Shown here one piece after another: positions 30,099 through 38,595 of a stretch of DNA of 64,000 nt. The stretch covers positions 1-64,000 of the forward strand of contig CBJMMB010000001.1 in assembly GCA_966430775.1 (NCBI GenBank), read 5' to 3'. Numbering within the stretch: position 1 is the first letter of the stretch; each line of letters starts with the position of its first letter. Source of the stretch: Dyella_B sp966430775 (GTDB lineage Bacteria; Pseudomonadota; Gammaproteobacteria; Xanthomonadales; Rhodanobacteraceae). The position numbers were made by a program, and so were the translations under genes. The notes under the pieces are model-generated. The model made no database searches. It had not been told where the DNA came from and was given only the letters and a program-made list of their open reading frames with translations.

Positions 30099-33000
30099 CT
30101 AGCCTCCGCACCGGAAACGCTGCACGGCGTTATTGAGGAAGGGGTTTTTCAGGTTATCGGCCTGCACCGTGAGCTTGGCGACGTGGCCGCCGAAATTGAA
30201 GCTGGCCAGATAACGCAAGTCCGACTGGCGCTGCAGGTTGGCGGCCTGCAAGGCATGGAAGAACGCCCAGTCGCCCTGGTAGTCGAAGGTGCTGAGCAGA
30301 TTGCCGCTGGTATCCCATGCGGAAATCGTTACGTGGCCGGGCTGTGGACCGGGCCATTTCATTCCCGCACTGCTTACGCCGCCGGGTTGGTATTCGAACT
30401 TCTGCCCGTCGACGGTCATGGCGAACTTGCCGATGCCCGCATCTAGCGAGGGCGCCACCAGCGTGAAATCCACTTCCGGCGTGGCGCCGTTGTTGCGGAA
30501 ATACATCTGCTTGATGGCGTCGGCCAGTTGCATCTGCGCCAGCATGCCGGGCGAACCGCTGACTGCGCCGGGGCCGCTCTTCCACTTCCAGGTGGCGCCG
30601 CTGGCATCGACCAATTTATCCAGCGTCTGCTTGTAGAAGCTGTCGAAGCGGCCGCCGTAACCGAACAGCTCGCCGAAATTCTGCACCGGAATATCGGATG
30701 CGCTGTTGGGCGTAAACGGGAAACGCCCGCGCGTGAAGCTGGCGCAATCCTTGGCCACCGCCTGCTGGAAGGCATCGCCCAGCGCACCAGTGGTACCGGT
30801 GGCGACCAGCGCTTCGCTTTTGCCGGTCAAGGCGGCGACCCAACCCGTGACGGGTGGCGGCAATTGCGCGGCTTCCTGCTGCGCCATCAGCAACTGCGGG
30901 TTTGGTTGGCCGGCGGCGTTGCTGAAATCGCTCATGGTCAGCAAGGTCTTGCTGAGCTGATCGAGCACGCTCAGCGTGTGATCGATCGGCGTACTGCCCG
31001 GCGCGCCTTCGGTCAGTTTGTCGAGCGTATCGAAATGCGCGCTGATCGCATCGCCCGGCTTGGCGGCGGCGCTCTTCTCTCCACCTTCGCCAGCCTTGAC
31101 GCCGGCATTGGCCAGCGCGCGCATCACCGCGGTCTGCTCGGCGCGTTTCTCAGCGACTTTCTTCAAGGCGCCTTCCGCCTTGTCGGCATCGGTGGCCGGT
31201 GGCGCGCGCATCAGATCGTGCGTGTTGTCGCGCACCAGCACCAGCAACGATTTCAATGGCGAGCTGGGGCCGGACAGCTTGGCTGCGATCGCACTGGCGT
31301 CCTGGATATTGGCGATCGGCTGCAGTTGCAGATCGTTGAGCAGGTCGTCCCACACCTTGATGTAATCGGTCTGGTACAGCGCCAGCACCTGCTGCGCGAG
31401 CCTGGCCTGGCCGATCGCATCGATCTTGCCGCTGCCGAACACCCAGTCGTCCTGCGTGAACTGCTTCACTGCCTGCTCGATACCCTTGTTCACCTGCATC
31501 GCAAACGCCGGCTGCGTGTAGAGCGCAGGAATCGGCTCGGACAAGGGCGCGCCGCTGCGGCGACGGAACACGTTGCCGAGCAGGCCCAGCTCCTTGTCCA
31601 GTTGCAGTGGCGGATTGTCGGCGCTATCCGCGTTGAGCTTCATGCTGCCGTAGATCAGCGTGGACAGATCCGCCGTGCGCAGCGTGCTGCGTGCCTGCTC
31701 CACCATCGCATCGTCCAGATGGATGGCGCGCAGTTGTCCCGGCTCGCCGACCAGTGCATGGAAATGCTTGTCGAGTGCCTTCTGCAGCACCGGATCGTCC
31801 GGGAAAATCTTGCGCCATTCGATATCGGTGAGCGCGACGAGCTGATCGGCATTCTGATGCTGCGGTTCGCCCAGCATCAAATAACCCTTGAGGTAGTAAT
31901 ACAGTGCCTGCGGATCGCTGGCGCTGCTGGTCAAGCCGGTACGGAACTGCGAGGCCACGCCAGGCAGCAGCAGACCGTTGAGTTCGCGCAGATAAGCACC
32001 GTGCACTTCATCGCCGACCGCATGGCCTTGATACAAGCCAAAGCGCATCGACCAGGGCACGTCGCCCTTGTATTGCTGCGCCACATCCTGCACGCCGGAC
32101 AAACCTTCCAGGCGCGACAGCACGCGCGCGAAATAATCCTTCTGCGAGGTCGCGTCGGACACGTCACTGGTAGCGGGATAACCCTTCAGCGCATCGCTGA
32201 CCTGCCCGAGATAGGTGCTGTTGCGGCTGTAGCTTTCGGCAAAACCGGCCAGCAGCAAGACCGTCACCACCAGCACGCCCAGATACGAAGCGGCCTGCAG
32301 CAGAATCTTCTGTCGCTCCAGCTTGGGATTGGTGCCGGCAAAACCGGACTCGCGGAACAGTACGTCCTTCAACAACCGTTCCACGAAGAACGTGCGCTGC
32401 TGCGCGCCAGGCGCATGCACTTGTGCCGCATCCAACCCGAAGGTGCGCGCCACCGCCGCCATCATGCGATCGATCGGCGTGCCTTCCTGCGTACCGGAAG
32501 TGAGATACACGCCACGCAGCAACGGCGGCGTACCGTAGGCATAACCGGTAAACACACCTTCGATGAACTGGCGCAGTGTTTCGCGCAAGGCGCCGAGCTG
32601 TTGCGGGAAAGAAAGAATCGCCGCGCGCCGGTTCGGATCGCGCTCGGCATGCAGCCGATTGAGAATACGCGTATGCAACCGGTTCAACAGCAGCTCGAAT
32701 TCGCTGGCAAACTGCTTCGCAGCCGTGCCGTTCATGGTCTGCTCGACCGGGAACGACATGCCCCACACCTGGCTGCGCAATTCGGGACTGAGATCGTCGA
32801 AGAATTCGCTGAAGCCGGCGATCAGGTCGCACTTGGTCAGCACCATGTACACCGGCACGCCGATGCGCAATTCGGTCGCCAGCTCATCCAGGCGGCGACG
32901 CACTGCCTGCACGTGCTCCTGCATGCCGTGCTGATCCAGCGTTAGCAGGTCGGACATGCTCATCGCGATCAGCACGCCGTTGATCGGCCGGCGCTTGCGG

Positions 33001-33632
33001 TATTTGCGCAGCAGTTTTAGGAATTCGCTCCACGCCGACGAATCCGCGGCCTGATCCGAATCCTGCGTGGTGTAGCGGCCGGCGGTATCCAGGAACACCG
33101 CTTCGTCGGTAAACCACCAGTCGCAATTGCGCGTGCCGCCCACGCCGCGCAGCGCCTGTTTGCCGAAACGATCGGACAGCGGGAAGTTGAGGCCGGAATT
33201 CTGCAGCAGCGTGGTCTTGCCCGACCCCGGCGGGCCGATCACCACATACCACGGCAACGTGTAGAGATTGCCGCCACCGCGCTTGCTCTTGCGCAGCGTA
33301 TCGACTGCTTCCTGGAAACGGCCTTGCAATTGCGTACGCTCGGCCGCGCTGCGCTCGTCGCGCTCGCCACCGGCCGGCTTGGCGTCTTGCGAAGCCAGGT
33401 CGCCGGACATCTGCGCCGTCTTATTGCGCGCACGCAGTTGCGCAACCTGCAGCCAGATCACCCAGATCGCAAGGATCACGATAATCAGCACCAGCCGAGC
33501 CACTGGGCTGGCCAGCGGTTGCGAATCGCCGATGCCTAAATAAGGACCGCCCCACCAGATCAGCACCGACAGCAGCAGGATGCCGACCAACGCGATGAAC
33601 CAACCGGATTTGAACAACGTCAGGATTTTCAC
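30099..33632 (-). CDS. tssM: T6SS membrane complex protein TssM (IcmF)
   Basis: This 1,177-residue inner-membrane protein is an IcmF family member of normal length. GTG at 33632 is chosen as start, 4 bp after the tssL stop and with GGAGAA upstream; a longer reading runs into tssL. Two transmembrane helices lie near residues 10-27 and 45-65, followed by a cytoplasmic GTPase-like domain with Walker A GPPGSGKTTLL and FLDTAGRY. A third helix is near residue 430 (VLVVTVLLLAGF), and the large periplasmic part ends at the C terminus. With TssL it forms the channel scaffold that normally binds the TssJ lipoprotein, which is not seen here. Confidence 0.96.
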   Translation of the reverse strand: MKILTLFKSGWFIALVGILLLSVLIWWGGPYLGIGDSQPLASPVARLVLIIVILAIWVIWLQVAQLRARNKTAQMSGDLASQDAKPAGGERDERSAAERTQLQGRFQEAVDTLRKSKRGGGNLYTLPWYVVIGPPGSGKTTLLQNSGLNFPLSDRFGKQALRGVGGTRNCDWWFTDEAVFLDTAGRYTTQDSDQAADSSAWSEFLKLLRKYRKRRPINGVLIAMSMSDLLTLDQHGMQEHVQAVRRRLDELATELRIGVPVYMVLTKCDLIAGFSEFFDDLSPELRSQVWGMSFPVEQTMNGTAAKQFASEFELLLNRLHTRILNRLHAERDPNRRAAILSFPQQLGALRETLRQFIEGVFTGYAYGTPPLLRGVYLTSGTQEGTPIDRMMAAVARTFGLDAAQVHAPGAQQRTFFVERLLKDVLFRESGFAGTNPKLERQKILLQAASYLGVLVVTVLLLAGFAESYSRNSTYLGQVSDALKGYPATSDVSDATSQKDYFARVLSRLEGLSGVQDVAQQYKGDVPWSMRFGLYQGHAVGDEVHGAYLRELNGLLLPGVASQFRTGLTSSASDPQALYYYLKGYLMLGEPQHQNADQLVALTDIEWRKIFPDDPVLQKALDKHFHALVGEPGQLRAIHLDDAMVEQARSTLRTADLSTLIYGSMKLNADSADNPPLQLDKELGLLGNVFRRRSGAPLSEPIPALYTQPAFAMQVNKGIEQAVKQFTQDDWVFGSGKIDAIGQARLAQQVLALYQTDYIKVWDDLLNDLQLQPIANIQDASAIAAKLSGPSSPLKSLLVLVRDNTHDLMRAPPATDADKAEGALKKVAEKRAEQTAVMRALANAGVKAGEGGEKSAAAKPGDAISAHFDTLDKLTEGAPGSTPIDHTLSVLDQLSKTLLTMSDFSNAAGQPNPQLLMAQQEAAQLPPPVTGWVAALTGKSEALVATGTTGALGDAFQQAVAKDCASFTRGRFPFTPNSASDIPVQNFGELFGYGGRFDSFYKQTLDKLVDASGATWKWKSGPGAVSGSPGMLAQMQLADAIKQMYFRNNGATPEVDFTLVAPSLDAGIGKFAMTVDGQKFEYQPGGVSSAGMKWPGPQPGHVTISAWDTSGNLLSTFDYQGDWAFFHALQAANLQRQSDLRYLASFNFGGHVAKLTVQADNLKNPFLNNAVQRFRCGG

Positions 33633-33636
33633 GAGT

Positions 33637-34956
33637 TCAATTCTCCGGAATGAACATGATTTCCACGCGCCGGTTACGCGTGCGGTTGTCGGGGGTATCG
33701 GGCGGCAACGCAATCGGCTGTGACGAACCCGCGCCGCTGGATTCGATGCGGCCGGGGTTGTCCAGGCCTTGGCTCAGAATCTGCGCAACACTGCGTGCAC
33801 GCGCGGCTGACAACTCGAAGTTGTCCTTGTATTTCAGCGAACGCACCGGTTGATCATCCGTGTGGCCGACGACGATCACGCGCCCCTGCACCTGGTTGAG
33901 CGCAGCGGTGATCTTGTGCAGCAATGGAATCTGATCGGCGCCCACGTCGACACCACCGGAAGGGAACATGCCGGTGGCGGCAAGGCGCACCAGCGCCTGA
34001 CCATCCGGCTTTTCGTCCACGCTGAGTTGACCTGCCTGCTCTTCCGGCGACAGCAATTGCTTCAGACTCTTGCGCGCAGGCTGCGGCTGATGGGCGTTAT
34101 CCGGCGGTGTGCCGTTTTCCAGGCCGATGCGCGCGAGCTGCGCGCTGATCGGCGAGGAGGCATTGTTGAGACGCGTATAAAAAAATAAAAATGCGCCGAG
34201 CAATATCACCGCCGCCGCTGCCGCGATCACCCACAGCGGCACGTAGCGGATCAGCGGATTGCGCCGGTCTTCGATGCCGTGCCAATGCGGCGCCAGTTCG
34301 TCCGCCGGCTTGGCGCGCTGCGCCTGGATGCGCCGGTACAAGTCTTCCTGGATATCGGCCAGCTTGGCGCGTCCACCCGATTCGATCTGGTAACGGCCGG
34401 CGAAACCCAGCGCCAGGCAGATGTACATCAGCTCGATCAGGTCGATGTGCTTGGCGAAATCCGAGCACAGGCGTTCGAGGATCTGGAAGAACTTGGCGCC
34501 GCCGTAGGATTCGCTATGGAACGTGACCAGCAGGGTTTTCTGCGCCCAGCCGCTATGCTCGCCCCAGGGTGCGTTGAGCACGGCTTCATCAAGCATGGTG
34601 CACAGCACGTAGCGCGCCGCCAGAACCGTTTGCTGTGGAATATTCGCAGCTTGCGCCAGTTGTTCGAAGCGATGAATCTGCGCCACCGTCTGCTCGCGCA
34701 AATGCATCGCATCCGGCTGCACCACGCTGTGGCGCAGTTGCACCGCCAATAGCAGCAGCGGGCTGGCCGCTTGCACCAGCGGATTGGCGCCGCCTTCCAG
34801 GAAGGCGTTGATTTCCGCCGTCGTGCCATACACCGGCGCGCGGGCCGGCGAAGGCGCGGGCGCCGCGGGTGGCGGTGCGGCAGGTGCAGGTGCCGCACCG
34901 CGCGGGCGCACGATGGTGGCGTCGCGCATATCGTCGTTGGGACCGTTGGTGCTCAT
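33637..34956 (-). CDS. tssL: T6SS membrane complex protein TssL with OmpA-like domain
   Basis: A 439-residue DotU/IcmH family protein. ATG at 34956 is preferred because AGAGGTGG precedes it and it overlaps the tssK stop. Residues 10-18 (MRDATIVRP) contain Thr14 in a motif shared with the kinase and TagH. In Agrobacterium, phosphorylation of TssL Thr14 by PpkA recruits Fha. A Pro/Ala-rich linker precedes the DotU domain (about 50-220, including LLLAVQLRHS). One transmembrane helix lies near residues 240-260. The last 130 residues are an OmpA-like peptidoglycan-binding domain (GHTDDQPV, RARSVAQIL, NRTRNRRVEI). This extended architecture is known from TssL1-type proteins. Confidence 0.95.
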   Translation of the reverse strand: MSTNGPNDDMRDATIVRPRGAAPAPAAPPPAAPAPSPARAPVYGTTAEINAFLEGGANPLVQAASPLLLLAVQLRHSVVQPDAMHLREQTVAQIHRFEQLAQAANIPQQTVLAARYVLCTMLDEAVLNAPWGEHSGWAQKTLLVTFHSESYGGAKFFQILERLCSDFAKHIDLIELMYICLALGFAGRYQIESGGRAKLADIQEDLYRRIQAQRAKPADELAPHWHGIEDRRNPLIRYVPLWVIAAAAAVILLGAFLFFYTRLNNASSPISAQLARIGLENGTPPDNAHQPQPARKSLKQLLSPEEQAGQLSVDEKPDGQALVRLAATGMFPSGGVDVGADQIPLLHKITAALNQVQGRVIVVGHTDDQPVRSLKYKDNFELSAARARSVAQILSQGLDNPGRIESSGAGSSQPIALPPDTPDNRTRNRRVEIMFIPEN

Positions 34957-36296
34957 GTTCCACCTCTGATCGCCCACAATTGCAGGTCAAGCCCTGCGAA
35001 TTCCTCGCCGAAATGGAACGCGATGCCGCCGGACGTCTTCAGCATCCGCCACATCTGCGAGTTCTTGTCGAATTCGAAATACAGAAAGCCGGCGTTGTAC
35101 GGAATCTGCCGCGGCGCCACTGGCATGGGCGCCACCCCGATGCCTGGCAATTGCAGGTTGACCAGATCGCGGATCTTTTCCACCGGACCGATCTTCGATT
35201 GCGCCGGCAATTGGCGGCGCAGATCTTCCGACTTCATGTCGGCCTTGGCGGCGAGCACGAACGCCGCGGTGTCGAGCAAGGTGAGGTCCGGCACCACCGC
35301 CACCCATACGCCGAACTTGCGCTGTTGCAGCGGAATCGGCATGGCGGTCTGCTCCATCACCGCGCTCAGGCTATTGCGCAGCGCGACGATCACCGGCTCG
35401 AAACTTTCGCGCAGCAGTTCGTGCCGATACGCCGGGAACGCTTGCGCGCGCTTGCTGGGCGCGGTGAACGTGGCCAACTCGCCGGCCATCGACACGGCGA
35501 TGCGATACAAATCTTCCGGATGGGCGATCGGTGCAGAGGCCAGATGCGCAATCAACGGCTGATAGCGGTTCACCACCTGCAGCAGCAGGAAATCCGCGAT
35601 TTCCGCCGCGCCGCCGCGGTCGGTCACCGCCACGCGGCTGGCCAGCGCTTCGCCGCGCTGATGCAGCAGGCCGAGCAATTCGGTAAGGAACGTCACCAGC
35701 CGCGGCACCGCCTGGCAACTTTGCGCGGTCGGCATGAAGGTTTCATCCAGCACCACGCGCCGGTCCGCGCGGCATTCCACGATGCGCGCCAACGGAATAT
35801 GCGCCAGACCTTCCATCGGCTGCGACTGCGGCAGCAGGCGGCTGCTCATGCCGCCGACTTCCAGCACAGTGAGTCCGTCGACGCTGCCGGAGGCATCGCG
35901 CACTTCCGCCTCGCGCACGCGGAAACGAAACAGTTTTTCCGACGGCGCTTCCGGACGCCCGCTGTCCGGTTGCGTGGGCGAGCGCAGTGGCAAGGTGAGA
36001 TAGACGGTCTGGTCGCGCCAGTTCGGATCCACTTCCAGCGCGGGCGGTAGCGGATCGTCGCTGGGCATGGAGAACGGTGTGCCGTCCGGAAAGATGCCGC
36101 GCGCACGCTTGATGCCGAGCTTGCCGATCGCCAGCAGATCCGCTTCCAGTTCCAGCTCGTGAAAACCCCATGCGTACGGCCGCAAGCCACCGGCGCGCAA
36201 TTCCACGAAACGCTCGAAATAGCGCTCCTGCTGCTGCAAATGCTGGGGCCGCAGGAACAGGCCTTCGCTCCACACCACTTTGTTGTTTTGCGTCAT
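34953..36296 (-). CDS. tssK: T6SS baseplate protein TssK
   Basis: A 447-residue protein of normal TssK length starting with the family signature KVVWSEGLFLRPQHLQQQER. TssK trimers link the baseplate wedge (TssEFG) to the TssL/TssM membrane complex. The N-terminal shell region resembles phage receptor-binding proteins; the C terminus contacts TssL and TssM. It heads the tssK-tssL-tssM-tagF-pppA run, overlapping tssL by four bases. No strong ribosome-binding site is visible upstream; expression may start in the REP-containing 311-bp gap above it. Confidence 0.95.
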   Translation of the reverse strand: MTQNNKVVWSEGLFLRPQHLQQQERYFERFVELRAGGLRPYAWGFHELELEADLLAIGKLGIKRARGIFPDGTPFSMPSDDPLPPALEVDPNWRDQTVYLTLPLRSPTQPDSGRPEAPSEKLFRFRVREAEVRDASGSVDGLTVLEVGGMSSRLLPQSQPMEGLAHIPLARIVECRADRRVVLDETFMPTAQSCQAVPRLVTFLTELLGLLHQRGEALASRVAVTDRGGAAEIADFLLLQVVNRYQPLIAHLASAPIAHPEDLYRIAVSMAGELATFTAPSKRAQAFPAYRHELLRESFEPVIVALRNSLSAVMEQTAMPIPLQQRKFGVWVAVVPDLTLLDTAAFVLAAKADMKSEDLRRQLPAQSKIGPVEKIRDLVNLQLPGIGVAPMPVAPRQIPYNAGFLYFEFDKNSQMWRMLKTSGGIAFHFGEEFAGLDLQLWAIRGGT

Positions 36297-36607
36297 GTAT
36301 CGGGTCCGTCTGTTGTTCCCTATCCCTTATGGGGAGAGGGTTAGGTGAGGGCCAATCTTGCGAAAAAGTTGTTCACTCACCCGCCTCGCTGCGTAATGCC
36401 CATCATCCCTCACCGTCATTCCGGCGAAGGCCGGAATCCAGTTTGAATATGCCGTGCGAAGCACACGACATTTTTATGTTGAGCGCTTCGCGCGACGCAA
36501 TGAAACTGGATTCCTCGCTCCTCAAAGCCGAGCACATCCATGTGCTCTCCCCGCGTGCCGGCTTTCGCCGGAATGACGTGCAGTGGGCATGCACATACAA
36601 CGAAACT
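36297..36607. other. Gap between tagH and tssK filled with REP elements
   Basis: In H1-like T6SS loci tssJ usually sits between tagH and tssK. Here the 311-bp gap holds only repeats: a single GGGGAGAGGG-type unit at about 36319-36351, a 28-bp REP at 36414-36441 and a 73-bp REP at 36506-36578. No gene, and no lipoprotein reading frame, is visible. Confidence 0.7.
36414..36578. repeat. Composite REP element, copy 1 (28-bp unit plus 73-bp unit)
   Basis: The unit CGTCATTCCGGCGAAGGCCG... (36414-36441) is followed 64 bp later by an inverted 73-bp unit (36506-36578). The latter ends in CGGCTTTCGCCGGAATGACG and contains GAGCACATCCATGTGCTC as an inner palindrome. The 73-bp unit is nearly identical to the reverse complement of 56846-56918, where a short unit also flanks it. 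The arrangement looks like a mobile REP pair. Confidence 0.85.
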
Positions 36608-37960
36608 TTATCGATGCTCACCACGCCGACTCCCCTTCAACCGCCCCAACTGCTCTTCATACGCCCGCGCAAACTCATCCCCAAACAGCCTGCGAAAACT
36701 GTCGTCCGGGTTCTTCATCAAGCCTTCGAAGTTGTCGCGATACTTGTCCCAGTAGCGCCCTTTCGCACCGAACGCCGCGCGCTTGCCGCCATCCACCTCG
36801 TGCTCGTAGCGATCCGGATTGAAATGCATCAGCAACGCTTCGAAACCCGCGCGCACGCCGGCCAGCATGGCCATCTGATGACAGCGAATGTCTTCGAAGG
36901 CGTCCTGGAATGCAGCGGTACCGGAAAGAAAACCGGGATTGGCGGGACCGAGGATTTTCTGCACCGCCTCGTCCGTACCGAGCGAAAACTTCAGCGGATT
37001 GTTTTCCGAACGCTGGATGATCGTGACCGGCAGGCGGAAGGTGTTCTTGATTTCGGCGCGCGCGCGCAGCACGTCCATCACGCCATCGACCACGATGCGG
37101 AAGATCTGCTCCACATCCGGCGCCAAGGCCGCGCTGGCGACAGGCGCTGCAACGGGAGCCGGTGCCGCAACCGGCGGCGGCGGCGGCGCGGGCGCAACGA
37201 CCGGTTCCATAACCGGCGGCGGCGCTGGTGCCGGCGCGGGCGGCGCGAAATCGCCGGTGGTCAGATCCCAGTTTTCCGGCAGCACGTTTGCCTGCCGACG
37301 CACGTCGGTAGTCGGCGGGCGGAAATGGTCGTTGACGCCCGCCGTATGATTCCAGCTCGGCGCAGGTATCGGCTCGGGCGCCGGCGCATTGAGCGGCGCA
37401 TCGAGAAAACTCAGTGGATCGAGATCGTCGCTGCTCGGTGATGGAATATGCGGCGACGGAATCAGGCTATCGACGGGTGAACGCCGCGGCGACGACGCAG
37501 GATTTTGCGGCAGAGGATCGAGAAATCCGAAATCCAGCGGATCGTTGCCGAACGAAAGCGGCGCGGCCGCCGGCGCGGATACGGGTGCCGGTGCCGGCGC
37601 GTACTGCGGAATCGGCGCGCTGGGCTGCACGATGGTTTCGCTGTCCTGCTCCATGCGCACGGCGATTTCGAAAGTGTCGATCTGCAGGCGATCGCCGTTC
37701 TTCAACGCCGCCGGATCGCCACGCATCAGCGGCGATCCGTTGAGCAGCATGCCGTTGGTGCTGCGGTCCTCGATGAAATAGATGCCGTTGAGAAAGCGCA
37801 CCATCGCGTGCACGCGCGATACGCCAGCCGCGCTCAGCACCCAGTCGCAATCTTCCGAACGCCCGATGCTGCCGTCCTTGCCGTGAAAGCTCTTCTGCGC
37901 ACGGCTGCCGAATTGCGCCGCCTGCTGGCCTTGCACTGCGAGGGTCAATACTTGTGGCAT
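36608..37960 (-). CDS. tagH: T6SS FHA-domain protein TagH
   Basis: This 450-residue protein starts at the ATG preceded by AGGAGAG. The N-terminal FHA domain (about 22-100) shows GRSEDCDW, SRVHA at 48-52 and STNG at 67-70, the loops that read phosphothreonine. Thr109 lies in ETIVQP, a motif close to those in TssL and the kinase. A Pro/Ala-rich linker (about 110-280) follows. The C-terminal 170 residues carry the TagH/ImpI domain (LRARAEIKNTFRLPVTIIQR, DDSFRRLFGDEFARAYEEQL). In related systems the FHA protein binds phosphorylated partners and activates assembly. It lies between the small unknown gene and tssK. Confidence 0.93.
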   Translation of the reverse strand: MPQVLTLAVQGQQAAQFGSRAQKSFHGKDGSIGRSEDCDWVLSAAGVSRVHAMVRFLNGIYFIEDRSTNGMLLNGSPLMRGDPAALKNGDRLQIDTFEIAVRMEQDSETIVQPSAPIPQYAPAPAPVSAPAAAPLSFGNDPLDFGFLDPLPQNPASSPRRSPVDSLIPSPHIPSPSSDDLDPLSFLDAPLNAPAPEPIPAPSWNHTAGVNDHFRPPTTDVRRQANVLPENWDLTTGDFAPPAPAPAPPPVMEPVVAPAPPPPPVAAPAPVAAPVASAALAPDVEQIFRIVVDGVMDVLRARAEIKNTFRLPVTIIQRSENNPLKFSLGTDEAVQKILGPANPGFLSGTAAFQDAFEDIRCHQMAMLAGVRAGFEALLMHFNPDRYEHEVDGGKRAAFGAKGRYWDKYRDNFEGLMKNPDDSFRRLFGDEFARAYEEQLGRLKGSRRGEHR

Positions 37961-37974
37961 CTGCTCTCCTGCGT

Positions 37975-38517
37975 TCAACGATGAGCGTCGGCATTGGCGG
38001 CGAGCAGGCTCATCGCGCGTCCGATAAAAGCCGCGCGGCGCGCTTCGAATTGCTCCTCGACCAGCGCCGACATCAGGTTGATGGCGGCCACGGTGGCGCG
38101 CGCAGTCAGGTGTTCGGCCGGTGGCACGGGTGTTTCCTGGGTGGCCGGCGCCAAACTGCCGCCCGACCAACCCGCCGCCGCAGCCAGCCATGCACCCAGC
38201 GAGCGATAGCCGCCGGCATTGGCGAATTCAAAGGCCGCGCGGCGATTGTCTTCGTTCGGTTCGCGCACCCACTTTTCGGCCAGCGACGCGCCGGCTTTGT
38301 CTTCCAGGCCCAATGGTTGATCGCGCGCGCACTGCAGCAGCCACGCCACGGCGTAGCGCTTGGGCAGCAAGCGGGCAAGAAGTTTCAATGCGTCCAGGGT
38401 ATCGCCAGCATCGAGCAGCGTCTGCACCGCCACTTGCGGCGTCATTTCCGGCTGCAGCCGGGCGCTGGCTGGCGCGGACAAACCCATTTGCGTCGAAGCC
38501 TGTGTAACCACCGACAT
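37975..38517 (-). CDS. Small T6SS-locus protein of unknown function (possibly DUF6931-like)
   Basis: This 180-residue protein lies between vgrG and tagH with AAGGGG upstream of its ATG. It is rich in Ala, Leu and Arg and predicted mostly helical: ALKLLARLLPKRYAVAWLLQ, EKWVREPNEDNRRAAFEFA and GAWLAAAAGWSGGSLAP. There is no signal peptide or membrane segment, so it is cytoplasmic. I associate the pattern of an LLPKR..VAW segment and a WSGGSLAP segment with a family often filed as DUF6931 near T6SS genes, but this is from memory and uncertain. It occupies the site where H1-like loci carry tssA. It is far shorter than TssA and shows no ImpA-type N-terminal domain. Confidence 0.75.
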   Translation of the reverse strand: MSVVTQASTQMGLSAPASARLQPEMTPQVAVQTLLDAGDTLDALKLLARLLPKRYAVAWLLQCARDQPLGLEDKAGASLAEKWVREPNEDNRRAAFEFANAGGYRSLGAWLAAAAGWSGGSLAPATQETPVPPAEHLTARATVAAINLMSALVEEQFEARRAAFIGRAMSLLAANADAHR

Positions 38518-38595
38518 GCTCAGGTTCCCCTTGTGACCCGATCCTTGTGATTGCCCCTATCCTGCCTGCTCGGCCGATCATGCCCGGCCGATTCT

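Noticed and set aside
30528..32945. An 805-codon plus-strand frame opposite tssM
   Set aside because: Antisense shadow of a well-supported tssM.
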